A DNA stretch of 64,000 nt, taken from Microvirga guangxiensis. Lineage in GTDB: Bacteria > Pseudomonadota > Alphaproteobacteria > Rhizobiales > Beijerinckiaceae. A program made the position numbers and the translations under genes. Of this stretch, positions 33,306 through 42,823 are shown piece by piece; the stretch's first letter is position 1, and the number at the start of each line of letters is the position of its first letter. The DNA is taken from assembly GCF_900102135.1 (NCBI RefSeq), contig NZ_FMVJ01000017.1, positions 20,137-84,136 on the forward strand, in the 5' to 3' direction. The notes under the pieces were generated by a model. That model did no database searches and was not told where the DNA came from. It worked only from the letters and a program-made list of their open reading frames with translations.

Positions 33306-33374
33306 TCAGCGCCGCCGCTTCAGCAGCTTCCAGGCCTGACGCAGGATCACGATGTTTCGAATGAGCTTGAACAT
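33306..33374 (-). CDS. Candidate 22-residue basic peptide
   Basis: A short frame from ATG 33374 with AGAGG upstream encodes MFKLIRNIVILRQAWKLLKRRR-like sequence of 22 residues. It is amphipathic and strongly basic, so it might associate with membranes. It converges on the formyltransferase-like gene. It could also be chance. Confidence 0.3.
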   Translation of the reverse strand: MFKLIRNIVILRQAWKLLKRRR

Positions 33375-33453
33375 GAGAGAACCTCTAAAAGCATGTGTGC
33401 TTCTAAAGGAAATTTCGGGTCGAAGGTTCCTTGCGCTCACATCCCCTTGAAGG

Positions 33454-33981
33454 TCAGAGGTCGCGATAAAGCCGCCCTTGATAGACGAGCGCAGGCCTGA
33501 TCTCGCCGAGCCGGATGTTCACGATCTCACCGATGAGCACATGATGGGTGGCGACAACCCGGGCATCGGTCAGGCGGCAATCGAAGGAGACGAGGCTTGT
33601 TCTGAGAACGGGCGCGCCGGTGACGAGGCTATCCCACTCACCGCTGGTGAAGCGTTCCGCCCCTTGGAGTTTCGCACGACCGGCGAAGACATCCGCCAGG
33701 GCCCGATCATCCGCGGCCAGCGCATTCACGCAGAAGACGCCGTTCGATAGGAGCGCCTGAGCGGAACGGGCGCCTGTGTTGACGCAAACAAGGAGAGAAG
33801 CCGGGTCGTCGGTCACGGGCGTGACGGCGGTTGCCGTGAATCCGGCAGGGCCCGCTGGGCCGTCCGTGGTCACCACGTGCACGGCTGCGGCGACGCGGCT
33901 CATGCCCTCACGGAAGAGGACGGCGTCGAGGCGTTGCGCATCGGTTTCGGCGGACGAGGGAGGAGCGGGAGTCTTCAACAT
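33454..33981 (-). CDS. Flavin reductase family protein
   Basis: The 175-residue protein has the FMN-binding split-barrel fold of HpaC/flavin reductases: FREGMSRVAAAVHVVTTDG, GFTATAVTPVTDDPASLLVCVN and a C-terminal GRLYRDL. Such enzymes supply reduced flavin to a two-component monooxygenase. No partner monooxygenase of the FMN-dependent type is in the window. The ATG at 33981 has GGAAGA upstream. It is divergent from livH. Confidence 0.92.
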   Translation of the reverse strand: MLKTPAPPSSAETDAQRLDAVLFREGMSRVAAAVHVVTTDGPAGPAGFTATAVTPVTDDPASLLVCVNTGARSAQALLSNGVFCVNALAADDRALADVFAGRAKLQGAERFTSGEWDSLVTGAPVLRTSLVSFDCRLTDARVVATHHVLIGEIVNIRLGEIRPALVYQGRLYRDL

Positions 33982-34277
33982 GTTCTTCCAGGAAGCCTCT
34001 CCCACTCTTTCGAGCGGAGCACAAGGCGTAGCGTGCATATGGGGCCGGCAACCGGGCTTTGGAAGCCACCTTGGGCACCCTGCCTCTTATTGGACCAAAG
34101 TCTGCCGCGTATTCCATCAATATGCGTGATCCGAATCTTAACACTCCGTTGTCGAACGAAAAACGGTTTGCTAGAGACGCCCTTCCCAGAGGTACCGGCT
34201 TGGCCTTGCACCCCCAATCGTGCTTTGTTGTGCCGTTTCCCAAGCAAGACCCGCTTCCAGAGGGCTAAGGGTAGGAC

Positions 34278-35198
34278 ATGGAAATTTTTGTGCAGCAGCT
34301 CATCAATGGGCTGACGCTGGGGTCGATCTACGGCCTCATCGCCATCGGCTATACGATGGTCTTCGGTATCATCGGCATGGTGAACTTCGCCCACGGCGAC
34401 GTCTTCATGCTCTCCGCATTCATCGCGCTCATCTTCTTCTTGATCCTGACCACTTGGCTCGGGATCTCTTCCGTCGTGCTGGCACTTTTTATCGTGCTCA
34501 TCATCGCGATGGTGCTGACCTCGCTCTGGGGCTGGGCCATCGAGCGGGTCGCCTATCGGCCCCTGCGCGGCTCCTTCCGCCTGGCGCCGCTGATCTCGGC
34601 CATCGGCGTCTCGATCTTCCTGTCCAACTTCGTCCAGGTTGCACAGGGCGCCCGCAACAAGCCGACGCCTCCGATGATCCGTGATGTGATCGTCCTGTTC
34701 CAGGGCGAAAGCGGCTACAACGTGGCGATCTCCTACAAGCAGATCATCATCATGGTCGTAACGGCCGTGCTGCTCACGATCTTCTGGTACGTCGTCCAGA
34801 AAACCTCGCTCGGCCGCGCCCAGCGCGCCTGCGAGCAGGACCGCAAGATGGCTGCCCTTCTGGGCATCAACGTGGACCGCACGATCTCGCTTACCTTCGT
34901 GATCGGCGCTTCGCTCGCGGCGGTCGCTGGCACCATGTATCTGCTGTATTATGGCGTCGTGAGCTTCGCCGACGGCTTCGTGCCGGGCGTGAAGGCCTTC
35001 ACGGCAGCCGTTCTTGGCGGCATCGGCTCCCTTCCGGGCGCCGTCCTCGGCGGCCTTATCATCGGTCTCATCGAGACCTTCTGGTCGGCTTATTTCTCGA
35101 TCGAGTACAAGGACGTCGCTGCCTTCTCGATCCTAGCCATCGTCTTGATCTTCATGCCCTCCGGTATTCTCGGACGGCCTGAAGTCGAGAAGGTTTAA
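34278..35198 (+). CDS. livH: Branched-chain amino acid ABC transporter permease LivH
   Basis: The 306-residue inner-membrane permease has about eight hydrophobic segments and the LivH signature near the N-terminus ([30 protein letters not shown]). It forms one half of the membrane channel for leucine, isoleucine and valine uptake. It starts the operon livH-livM-livG-livF-DUF6867, followed by the binding-protein gene. The start ATG has AAGGGTAGG upstream. A 14-nt gap precedes livM. Confidence 0.95.
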   Translation: MEIFVQQLINGLTLGSIYGLIAIGYTMVFGIIGMVNFAHGDVFMLSAFIALIFFLILTTWLGISSVVLALFIVLIIAMVLTSLWGWAIERVAYRPLRGSFRLAPLISAIGVSIFLSNFVQVAQGARNKPTPPMIRDVIVLFQGESGYNVAISYKQIIIMVVTAVLLTIFWYVVQKTSLGRAQRACEQDRKMAALLGINVDRTISLTFVIGASLAAVAGTMYLLYYGVVSFADGFVPGVKAFTAAVLGGIGSLPGAVLGGLIIGLIETFWSAYFSIEYKDVAAFSILAIVLIFMPSGILGRPEVEKV

Positions 35199-35212
35199 GG
35201 AGCTTACCGAGC

Positions 35213-36625
35213 ATGAACGCTCCTTCCATCACCACTTCGGCCCAGACCGAGGCCGTTACGAAAACCTTCGACCTGAAGGCGGCTCTGTTCGACTCCTTCA
35301 GGACCGCGCTGATCACCTTCGGCCTGTCCATTCCGATCCTCTCCTTCAAGACGGAGCAGAGCGGAGCGGAGCTGTTCTTGCGCTCCCGGTGGGATCTTGC
35401 GCTGATCATCACGGCCATCGTGTTCGGTGTCCGGCTTGCGCTTCACGCCTTCACAGCGTCTCGCGCCTATCGGCAAGCGACTCCTAGCGCCCATCAGGCC
35501 ACGGAGCCGGTCCATGCGGAGCCGAGCGCCTTCCAGCACGTCTCGAAATTCGCCATTCCCTTCTTCCTGGGCGTTGCGCTGGCCTTCCCGGTGCTGATTT
35601 ACCTCATCCAGGGCGGGTTGAACGAATCCCGCTACTGGATCGACCTCGGCATCCTGATCCTCACTTACGTGATGCTCGGCTGGGGCCTGAACATCGTGGT
35701 GGGCCTCGCAGGCCTGCTCGATCTGGGATACGTCGCCTTCTATGCGGTCGGCGCCTATTCCTACGCCCTGCTCTCCACCACGTTCGGATTGTCGTTCTGG
35801 ATCTGCTTGCCCCTCGCCGGAATTCTCGCCGCTTTCTGGGGCATGATCCTCGGCTTCCCGGTGCTGCGCCTGCGCGGCGATTATCTTGCCATCGTGACGC
35901 TGGCCTTCGGTGAGATCATCCGCCTCGTTCTCATCAACTGGGTGGACGTGACGAACGGCGGCGCCGGCATTTCCTCGATCCCGCGCGCGACCTTCTTCGG
36001 CATCCCGTTCACGGCGGGCGAAGGCGGCTTCGCGGAGACCTTCGGGCTCGAGTTCAGCACCATGCACAGGATCATCTTCCTGTATTATCTCATCCTGGTG
36101 CTCGCGCTTCTCACCAACTTCGTCACCATGCGCCTGCGCAAGCTGCCCGTGGGACGTGCCTGGGAAGCACTGCGCGAGGACGAGATCGCCTGCCGCTCAC
36201 TGGGCATCAACACCACGAACACGAAGCTGACGGCCTTCGCCATCGGCGCCATGTTCGGTGGCTTCGCGGGTTCGTTCTTCGCGGTGCGCCAGGGCTTCGT
36301 CTCTCCGGAAAGCTTCAACTTCCTGGAATCGGCGATCATCCTGGCCATCGTGGTCATGGGCGGCATGGGCTCCCAGATCGGCGTCGCCATCGCAGCCATC
36401 GTGCTGGTCGGCCTCCCCGAGGTCCTGCGTAACCTGACCTTCCTCAAGGCCGTGTTCGGCGAAGGTTTCGATCCGAACGAATACCGCCTGCTCCTCTTCG
36501 GTGTCGGCATGGTGGCGATGATGGTCTGGCGTCCGCGTGGCCTCATCTCGGAACGTGAACCCTCGGTGATCTTGAAAGAGCGCAAAGCCATCTCCGGCTC
36601 GCTCGTGAAGGAAGGACACGGCTAA
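35213..36625 (+). CDS. livM: Branched-chain amino acid ABC transporter permease LivM
   Basis: The 470-residue permease is the partner of LivH. Family features are [30 protein letters not shown] in the middle and [20 protein letters not shown], the loop that contacts the ATPases. The N-terminal 100 residues (with two extra hydrophobic segments) are longer than in many homologues. The ATG follows AAGGAG. Its stop overlaps the start of livG by 1 nt (TAATG). Confidence 0.95.
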   Translation: MNAPSITTSAQTEAVTKTFDLKAALFDSFRTALITFGLSIPILSFKTEQSGAELFLRSRWDLALIITAIVFGVRLALHAFTASRAYRQATPSAHQATEPVHAEPSAFQHVSKFAIPFFLGVALAFPVLIYLIQGGLNESRYWIDLGILILTYVMLGWGLNIVVGLAGLLDLGYVAFYAVGAYSYALLSTTFGLSFWICLPLAGILAAFWGMILGFPVLRLRGDYLAIVTLAFGEIIRLVLINWVDVTNGGAGISSIPRATFFGIPFTAGEGGFAETFGLEFSTMHRIIFLYYLILVLALLTNFVTMRLRKLPVGRAWEALREDEIACRSLGINTTNTKLTAFAIGAMFGGFAGSFFAVRQGFVSPESFNFLESAIILAIVVMGGMGSQIGVAIAAIVLVGLPEVLRNLTFLKAVFGEGFDPNEYRLLLFGVGMVAMMVWRPRGLISEREPSVILKERKAISGSLVKEGHG

Positions 36626-37467
36626 TGCGCTGGCTGCAGGATCCCATCCTCGACGTACAGCATCTCACGATGCGCTTCGGCGGCCTCGTCGCCATCAACG
36701 ACCTCTCCTTCCAGGCCGGGCGCGGCGACATCACCGCGCTCATCGGCCCCAATGGTGCGGGCAAGACGACCGTCTTCAACTGCATCACCGGCTTCTACAA
36801 GCCGACGGAAGGCATGCTGGCGCTGCGCAAGCCCGACGGCTCGCACCTGCTGCTGGAGAGGCTCCCCGGCTTCGACATCAACTGGAAGGCCAAGGTCGCC
36901 CGCACCTTCCAGAACATCCGCCTGTTCTCCGGCATGACCGTGCTGGAGAACCTGCTGGTGGCTCAGCACAACCCGCTGATGATCGCCTCCGGCTTCACCT
37001 TCCTCGGCGTTCTCGGCCTCGGCGGCTATCGCAATGCCGAGAAGGAGGCCATCGAGAAGGCGAAGTTCTGGCTGGAGAAGACCCGGCTCATCCACCGCGC
37101 CGACGATCCCGCCGGCGACCTGCCCTACGGCGACCAGCGCCGTCTGGAAATCGCTCGCGCCATGTGCACGGACCCGCTCCTGCTCTGCCTGGACGAGCCC
37201 GCAGCCGGCCTCAACCCGCGCGAGTCGCTGGAGCTCAACGAACTCCTGCTCGCGATCCGCAAGGATCACGGCACCTCGATCCTCCTGATCGAGCACGACA
37301 TGTCCGTCGTCATGGAGATTTCGGACCATGTGGTGGTGCTCGATTACGGCACCAAGATCTCGGACGGCCTGCCTGCCGACGTGAGGAACGATCCCAAGGT
37401 CATCGCCGCCTATCTCGGCGTGGCTGACGAGGAAGTCGAGAAAGTGGAAGCGGAGATCGGCGTATGA
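36625..37467 (+). CDS. livG: Branched-chain amino acid ABC transporter ATPase LivG
   Basis: An ABC ATPase of 280 residues. Walker A is GPNGAGKTTVFN (about residues 41-52), the signature segment is LPYGDQRRLEIARA, and Walker B is LLCLDEPAAGLNP. The LivG-type C-terminus is present. It powers the LivHM channel from the cytoplasmic side. It overlaps livM by 1 nt and livF by 4 nt (ATGA), so translation is coupled. Confidence 0.95.
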   Translation: MRWLQDPILDVQHLTMRFGGLVAINDLSFQAGRGDITALIGPNGAGKTTVFNCITGFYKPTEGMLALRKPDGSHLLLERLPGFDINWKAKVARTFQNIRLFSGMTVLENLLVAQHNPLMIASGFTFLGVLGLGGYRNAEKEAIEKAKFWLEKTRLIHRADDPAGDLPYGDQRRLEIARAMCTDPLLLCLDEPAAGLNPRESLELNELLLAIRKDHGTSILLIEHDMSVVMEISDHVVVLDYGTKISDGLPADVRNDPKVIAAYLGVADEEVEKVEAEIGV

Positions 37468-38228
37468 CCGCTGCAGCAAGCATTCAACAGACCGCGCTCA
37501 ATGCGGGCCGTCAGCCGCTGCTCAGCGTGCGCGGCGTCAAGACCTATTACGGCAACATCATCGCTCTCAAGGGCGTGGACATGGACGTCCACGAAGGCGA
37601 GATCGTCACGCTCATCGGCGCCAACGGCGCCGGCAAGTCGACGCTGATGATGACCATTTTCGGCAACCCGCGCGCTCGCGAGGGGACGATCACCTATCAG
37701 GGCCGGGACATCACCAAGATGCCGACCCACGAGATCGCCCATCTCTCCATCGCGCAATCGCCGGAAGGCCGTCGCATCTTCCCGCGCATGACCGTGTTCG
37801 AGAACCTGCAGATGGGGGCCTCGATCAATGGAATGGCGCACTTCGATCAGGATCTCGAGCGGGTCTGCACCCTGTTCCCACGCCTGAAGGAGCGCCTGCA
37901 GCAGCGCGGCGGCACCCTCTCCGGCGGCGAGCAGCAGATGCTGGCCATCGCCCGCGCGCTCATGAGCCGGCCCAAGCTCCTCCTCCTGGACGAGCCGTCG
38001 CTGGGCCTTGCTCCACTGATCGTGAAGCAGATCTTCGACATCATCAAGGAGCTCAATGAGAAGGACGGCATGACTGTCTTCCTTGTGGAGCAGAACGCCT
38101 ATCATGCCCTCAAGCTTGCTCACCGCGGCTATGTGATGGTCACGGGCAACATCACCATGAGCGGCACCGGCAAGGAGCTGCTGAACGATCCGCAGGTTCG
38201 CGCGGCCTATCTCGAGGGGGGGCACTGA
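37464..38228 (+). CDS. livF: Branched-chain amino acid ABC transporter ATPase LivF
   Basis: The second ATPase, 254 residues. Walker A is GANGAGKSTLMM, the signature is LSGGEQQMLAIARALM, and Walker B is LLLLDEPSLGL. It pairs with LivG. The N-terminal 15 residues vary in length among relatives. It overlaps livG by 4 nt and the following small membrane gene by 1 nt (TGATG). Confidence 0.95.
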   Translation: MTAAASIQQTALNAGRQPLLSVRGVKTYYGNIIALKGVDMDVHEGEIVTLIGANGAGKSTLMMTIFGNPRAREGTITYQGRDITKMPTHEIAHLSIAQSPEGRRIFPRMTVFENLQMGASINGMAHFDQDLERVCTLFPRLKERLQQRGGTLSGGEQQMLAIARALMSRPKLLLLDEPSLGLAPLIVKQIFDIIKELNEKDGMTVFLVEQNAYHALKLAHRGYVMVTGNITMSGTGKELLNDPQVRAAYLEGGH

Positions 38229-38590
38229 TGCAGGGCATTCTCTACGAAGAGCCTTCATTCTGGCTCTTTCTTCTCATCACCGTGATCATGGGCGGCTGGG
38301 CCGCCTGGATGACCGGACGGGCCATCGCCATGACCTGGCGGCCCTTCTGGACGCTGATCCTGTACCTTTTCATCCTGGGGGCAGCGGTACGCTTCATCCA
38401 TTACGCCCTGTTCGGCGGAACGCTGCTGTCGGTCCATTACTATGCGGTGGACACGATCGTGCTGCTGATCATCGGCGCGCTGGGCTTCCAGTACCGCCGC
38501 GCCCGGATGATGACCACGCAGTACCGCTGGCTCTACGAGCGGAGCGGACCTTTCTCCTGGCGGGAAAAGGCTTCTGCTACCAGGGGCTAG
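38228..38590 (+). CDS. DUF6867-like small membrane protein of the liv operon
   Basis: A 120-residue protein with three hydrophobic segments (about 13-30, 40-62 and 75-95) and a basic, aromatic C-terminus (QYRRARMMTTQYRWLYE). It matches what is listed as DUF6867, a family found inside branched-chain amino acid transport operons of alphaproteobacteria. Its start overlaps the livF stop by 1 nt. It may be an accessory subunit of the transporter, but no function is proven. Confidence 0.82.
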   Translation: MQGILYEEPSFWLFLLITVIMGGWAAWMTGRAIAMTWRPFWTLILYLFILGAAVRFIHYALFGGTLLSVHYYAVDTIVLLIIGALGFQYRRARMMTTQYRWLYERSGPFSWREKASATRG

Positions 38591-38703
38591 CGCATCGTGC
38601 GGAAAAGCGGATTCGGTTTTCCGCACTCAACGATGCGCCGCTTTAAAAAGCTGGAGCATCGGATTGATCCCAAAAGTGGATTCTACTTTTGGATCCGATG
38701 CTC
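38586..38703. repeat. Two tandem family D palindromes
   Basis: Two units of about 50 bp follow each other in the gap before the binding-protein gene. The first has arms CGCATCGT/ACGATGCG and TGCGGAAAA/TTTTCCGCA. The second, 38654-38703, has arms GAGCATCGGAT/ATCCGATGCTC and CCAAAAGT/ACTTTTGG. They share the same layout and resemble the copy at 30690-30739. Confidence 0.85.
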
Positions 38704-38831
38704 TGGCCCAAAAGATTCCCAGGTGACAAGTGCCTAAAAACCGGCATGATGTTACCTTGGATGACGGGTTAACCGTCAAACCGGCCCCACGAGGAAGAGG
38801 GGCCTATAAAACCACCCAGAGGAGTGACCTC

Positions 38832-39959
38832 ATGAAAAAATTGCTGTTGACCGGCGTGGCGCTTGGTCTTGGCCTCGCCTTCTCCAGCGCAGCCAGCGCC
38901 CAGATCAAGATCGGCGTTGCTGGCCCCGTCACCGGCCCGAACGCGGCCTTCGGCGCTCAGCTGAAGAACGGCGTTGAGCAGGCTGTTGCTGACATCAATG
39001 CCGCTGGCGGCATCAATGGCCAGAAGCTCGAGCTTGTGGTCGGCGATGACGTATCGGATCCCAAGCAGGGCGTGTCGGTCGCGAACAAGTTTGCAGCCGA
39101 AGGCGTGAAGATGGTTGTCGGCCACTTCAACTCGGGCGTGTCGATCCCGGCCTCGTCCGTCTATGAAGAAGCTGGCATCGTCATGGTTTCGCCGGCCTCG
39201 ACCAACCCGACCTACACCGACCGCGGCATGTGGAACACCTTCCGCACCTGCGGCCGCGACGACCAGCAGGGCCTCGTTGCCGGCGGCTACCTTGCCGACA
39301 AGTTCAAGGGCAAGAAGGTTGCTGTCATTCACGACAAGACCCCCTACGGAAAGGGCCTTGCCGACGAGACCCAGAAGGCCATGAACGCAAAGGGCCTGAA
39401 GGAAGTCGTCTATGAAGGCGTGAACCCGGGCGAGAAGGACTACTCGGCTCTCGTCTCCAAGCTGAAGCAGGCTGGCGTCGACGTCGTCTACTTCGGTGGC
39501 CTCCACACGGAAGCCGGCCTCATCATCCGCCAGATGCGCGACCAGGGCCTGAACGCCCCGCTCATGTCGGGTGACGGCATCGTGTCGGCCGAGTTCACCT
39601 CGATCGCCGGCCCGGGCGCCGAAGGCACCCTGATGACCTTCGCTCCGGATCCGCGCAAGAACCCCAACGCGAAGGACGTCGTTGCGAAGTTCCGCGCCAA
39701 GAACTACGAGCCCGAGGCTTACACGCTCTACAGCTATGCTGCGACCCAGGTCCTGGCCGAGGCTGCAAAGCAGGCCAACAGCGTGGACGGCAAGAAGATT
39801 TCCGACGCTCTTAAGGCCGGCAAGCCCTTCAAGACCGTGATCGGCGATCTCACCTTCGACAAGAAGGGCGACATCACCCGTCCGGACTACGTCGTCTACA
39901 CCTGGAAGAAGACCTCGGACGGCAAGATCGACTACGCCGGCAACGAAGTCAGCATGTAA
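38832..39959 (+). CDS. livJ: Branched-chain amino acid ABC transporter substrate-binding protein
   Basis: The 375-residue periplasmic binding protein has a signal peptide (MKKLLLTGVALGLGLAFSSAASA) and the Leu/Ile/Val-binding fold. It begins IKIGVAGPVTGPNAAFGAQLKNGVEQAV and contains GAEGTLMTFAPDPRKNP later. It captures the substrate for LivHMGF. The ATG has GAGGAG upstream. The codon choice is strongly biased, suggesting high expression. It is separated from the operon by two palindromic repeats and ends at a clear terminator. Confidence 0.95.
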   Translation: MKKLLLTGVALGLGLAFSSAASAQIKIGVAGPVTGPNAAFGAQLKNGVEQAVADINAAGGINGQKLELVVGDDVSDPKQGVSVANKFAAEGVKMVVGHFNSGVSIPASSVYEEAGIVMVSPASTNPTYTDRGMWNTFRTCGRDDQQGLVAGGYLADKFKGKKVAVIHDKTPYGKGLADETQKAMNAKGLKEVVYEGVNPGEKDYSALVSKLKQAGVDVVYFGGLHTEAGLIIRQMRDQGLNAPLMSGDGIVSAEFTSIAGPGAEGTLMTFAPDPRKNPNAKDVVAKFRAKNYEPEAYTLYSYAATQVLAEAAKQANSVDGKKISDALKAGKPFKTVIGDLTFDKKGDITRPDYVVYTWKKTSDGKIDYAGNEVSM

Positions 39960-39988
39960 TCGATTGGCCTAAAAGCCAACCGAACGGA

Positions 39989-40016
39989 CCCGCCCTGGCA
40001 ACAGGGCGGGTTTTTT
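39989..40016 (+). terminator. Terminator of the binding-protein gene
   Basis: A 9-bp perfect stem (CCCGCCCTG with CAGGGCGGG), GCAA loop and six T residues, 30 nt after the stop codon. Confidence 0.93.
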
Positions 40017-40039
40017 CATGGAAGCGCTCCGGAGCCCTC

Positions 40040-40420
40040 ATGCCTGCTCTTACCCTCCAGCTCCTTGAGAGCCCCTACGCCGTCTGTCGCCTGCCCGCAG
40101 GAGCAACCGCCCACTCGCCCCTGCCGGGAGCGTTCTCGCTGCTGATCCAGGCCATCGAGGAGACGACGCTGGTCTGTCCGCTTGAGCAAGCCCCTCCAGG
40201 AGCCGAGATCGATGCCGGCTGGCGCTGCTTCCGCATTCTCCAGATTTTCGATTTCAGCGTTGCCGGCATCCTGGCATCGGTCCTGTCCCCGCTCGCGCAG
40301 GCAGGAATCGGCATCTTTGCGTCATCCACGTTCAGCACCGACTACGTGCTCGTGAAAGCGAACGATCTGGAACGGGCGATGAAAGCTCTCACCACAGCCG
40401 GCCATACGATCACGGCCTGA
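40040..40420 (+). CDS. ACT domain-containing protein
   Basis: The protein of 126 residues has an ACT-like fold in its second half (residues 55-126). Typical strands are WRCFRILQIFDFSVAGILASVLSPLAQAGIGIFASSTFSTDYVLV, resembling the CASTOR/ACT_7 family. ACT domains bind amino acids and regulate enzymes. No enzyme domain is fused. It lies just after the branched-chain amino acid transport genes, which fits amino acid sensing but is only a positional hint. Confidence 0.88.
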   Translation: MPALTLQLLESPYAVCRLPAGATAHSPLPGAFSLLIQAIEETTLVCPLEQAPPGAEIDAGWRCFRILQIFDFSVAGILASVLSPLAQAGIGIFASSTFSTDYVLVKANDLERAMKALTTAGHTITA

Positions 40421-40422
40421 AG

Positions 40423-40890
40423 TCAAGCGCGCTCTATGCGTGCGCCAAAGCAGCCCCTGCGGGCAAAATGCGCATCCACATGCGCCACTCGCCGATTGGA
40501 CAGGAAGCGCCCGATCACATCGAGAACGTCATCGCCTTCAGCGACCTCCGCATCGACGATCATCGCCGCCCCGTCATAAGCGCGCAGGGAGAGGAGCCGA
40601 TCTTTCAGGATGGGCGCGAGCTCGCCCCGATAATGCCCGGTTGCGGCGGAGCGGCTGACGAAGATCGGCCCGCTGGCACGGTAGGGCGACGAGGCCTTCG
40701 GCAGGTGTACGTGACTGATGAGCAGCAGTTCCTCGCCGACCGGAGCGCGCGTGAGCGAAATGCGGCATGGATAGGCATCCGCTTCGTCCGCATAGACTCG
40801 CTGGCCTCCGATAGCCTCAAGGTCTCGGTCGCTGAGTTGGAAGAACGGCGCGAAGGCTGCGGCCTCAAGGCCGCGCATCTGAAACGTCAT
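40423..40890 (-). CDS. DUF1203 family protein
   Basis: The 155-residue protein matches DUF1203 well along its length: MRGLEAAAFAPFFQLSDRDL, PCRISLTRAPVGEELLLISH, SPYRASGPIFVSR, SLRAYDGAAMIVDAEV and HAHFARRGCFGAR-like C-terminus. The function of the family is unknown. It converges on the ACT protein gene with a 2-nt gap. Confidence 0.92.
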   Translation of the reverse strand: MTFQMRGLEAAAFAPFFQLSDRDLEAIGGQRVYADEADAYPCRISLTRAPVGEELLLISHVHLPKASSPYRASGPIFVSRSAATGHYRGELAPILKDRLLSLRAYDGAAMIVDAEVAEGDDVLDVIGRFLSNRRVAHVDAHFARRGCFGARIERA

Positions 40891-40962
40891 GATGATCTCC
40901 TGTCGAGATCACCACATTCGCGGTCCTCGCGCGGGAGAACGACCCGTTTTCTGTGGCAACCC

Positions 40963-41691
40963 TTATCCCAAGGTCCCCAGAACCGGGAACGTCTCGAGCA
41001 GCCAGAACGACATGTTGGTGATCCAGCCGGTGAGGAAGGCGATGCCGGTGAGGATCAGCAGGACGCCCATGACCTTCTCGATCAGGGCAAAGCGGGAGCG
41101 CATGCGCTTGAGCAGGGCCACGAACGGCTTCATGGCGAAGGCTGCAAGCAGGAATGGAATGCCTAAGCCCGCTGAATAAGCCGCGAGCAACATCGCGCCG
41201 TAGGTAACATTGTCCTCCGATCCCGCCACCGCCAGAATGGCTGCAAGAACCGGCCCGATGCAGGGCGTCCAGCCGAAGGCGAAAGCGAGGCCCATCACAT
41301 AGGCGCCCCACAGCCCCACCGGCTTCTCCACGGAAAAACGGGCTTCCCGGTAGAACAGGCCGATCCGGAAAACGCCCAGGAAATGCAGGCCCATCACGAT
41401 GATCGCGATACCGGCAATGGTGCTCAGAACATCGAGATATTGCCGGATCACCTGCCCCAGCGCCGAGGCCGTGGCGCCGAGGAGCACGAACACGGTGGCA
41501 AAACCTGCCACGAACAGAAGCGCCGCCAGAACCGCCCGACGGCGTATCGCCCGGTCGTCACCCGCATGCAGCTGGTCGAAGGTCGTGCCGGCGAGGAACG
41601 ACAGGTAGGGTGGGACCAGCGGCAGAACGCAGGGACTCAAGAAGCTGATGAGGCCGCCAAGCGCCGCGGCTGGAAAGGAGATGCTGAGCAT
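40963..41691 (-). CDS. ccdA: Cytochrome c biogenesis protein CcdA
   Basis: The 242-residue membrane protein has six hydrophobic helices and the CcdA motifs. The first catalytic cysteine is at 21 in SPCVLPLVPPYLSF, and the second is in GWTPCIGPVL. CcdA carries reducing power from cytoplasmic thioredoxin to periplasmic thiol proteins needed for cytochrome c maturation. The ATG at 41691 begins the protein family start; an open frame upstream is not conserved-looking. It is divergent from the P1 peptidase gene. Confidence 0.94.
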   Translation of the reverse strand: MLSISFPAAALGGLISFLSPCVLPLVPPYLSFLAGTTFDQLHAGDDRAIRRRAVLAALLFVAGFATVFVLLGATASALGQVIRQYLDVLSTIAGIAIIVMGLHFLGVFRIGLFYREARFSVEKPVGLWGAYVMGLAFAFGWTPCIGPVLAAILAVAGSEDNVTYGAMLLAAYSAGLGIPFLLAAFAMKPFVALLKRMRSRFALIEKVMGVLLILTGIAFLTGWITNMSFWLLETFPVLGTLG

Positions 41692-41752
41692 GGGGCCTTC
41701 TAGCCCTTTCCGATGAAACGAGAAAGCTGGTGGATGCAGGCCTCTCCTGCTT

Positions 41753-42823
41753 GTGAAGCCTGTCTTTTTAGGGTTGCCTGAGGGAATGACAGCTTTGCGC
41801 AATCTCATCACCGATGTGGCGGGTCTCCGGGTCGGCAATGCCCATGACGAAGCCCTCGCCTCCGGCGTCACGGCGATCCTGTTCGACGAGCCGGCGGTCG
41901 CCTCCTATGCCGTCAACGGCGGAGCGCCCGGCACCCGGGACACCGACCTGCTGGAGCCGGATAAGGCTGTGCCCGGCGTCAACGCCATCGTTCTTTCCGG
42001 CGGCTCGGCTTTCGGCCTCGACGCGGCAGGCGGCGTGCAGGCGTATCTGCGCGAGAATGGCATCGGCTTCGCTGTTGGTGCGGCGCTGGTGCCGCTGGTG
42101 CCTCAGGCCATCACCTTCGACCTGCTCAACGGCGGCAACAAGGACTGGGACCGTTATCCACCTTATCGCGAACTCGGTTACGAGGCCGCCAGGAATGCAG
42201 GTCTCGATTTTGCCCTCGGCACGGCGGGCGGCGGCTATGGAGCCACGACGGTCGATGTGAAGGGAGGCCTCGGCTCGGCGAGCGCCGTGACCAGTGGCGG
42301 CTACACGGTAGGCGCGCTCGTCATCGTCAATGCCTTGTCCTCGGCCCTTATCGGAGACGGTCCGCATTTCTGGGCGGGCGCTTACGAGGAGGGTGAGGAG
42401 TTCGGCGGCCTCGGCCACCCTCCCCGCATCACGGCCGAGATGCGAAAGCTCGATTGGAAAGGCCGCATGCGGGATGCTGCGCCTCCCATCTCGACGACCA
42501 TCGCCCTCATCGCAACGGATGCCGTGCTGACCAAGGCTCAAGCCAAGCGGCTTGCGGTGATTTCCCACGACGGCCACGCGAAGGGCTTGCGCTTCGCCCA
42601 TGCGCTTTTCGATGGAGATACGGTTTTCGCCGCGGCAACGGGCAGGAAGCCTCTGAAGGACGAGGCCGGAGATTTCATCGAGATCGGCGCCCTCGCCGCC
42701 GATTGTCTCGCGCGCGCCATCGCCCGCGGAGTTTATGAGGCGACCGCCCTGCCCTTCGAAGGCGCGCAACCGTCGTGGAAGGACAGGTTCGCAGGAAATG
42801 CCTTAAAGCCTGCTCGCGGCTGA
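41753..42823 (+). CDS. P1 family (DmpA-like) aminopeptidase
   Basis: The 356-residue protein (345 if the ATG at 41786 is the start) belongs to peptidase family S58, with DmpA and beta-peptidyl aminopeptidases. These are made as precursors and cut themselves to create an N-terminal nucleophile. Family segments are ITDVAGLRVGNAHD, NAIVLSGGSAFGLDAAGGVQAYL, GGLGSASAV and ISTTIALIATDA, the last around the self-cleavage site. No signal peptide is seen. The 3' end overlaps the convergent membrane protein gene by 21 bp. Confidence 0.92.
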   Translation: MKPVFLGLPEGMTALRNLITDVAGLRVGNAHDEALASGVTAILFDEPAVASYAVNGGAPGTRDTDLLEPDKAVPGVNAIVLSGGSAFGLDAAGGVQAYLRENGIGFAVGAALVPLVPQAITFDLLNGGNKDWDRYPPYRELGYEAARNAGLDFALGTAGGGYGATTVDVKGGLGSASAVTSGGYTVGALVIVNALSSALIGDGPHFWAGAYEEGEEFGGLGHPPRITAEMRKLDWKGRMRDAAPPISTTIALIATDAVLTKAQAKRLAVISHDGHAKGLRFAHALFDGDTVFAAATGRKPLKDEAGDFIEIGALAADCLARAIARGVYEATALPFEGAQPSWKDRFAGNALKPARG

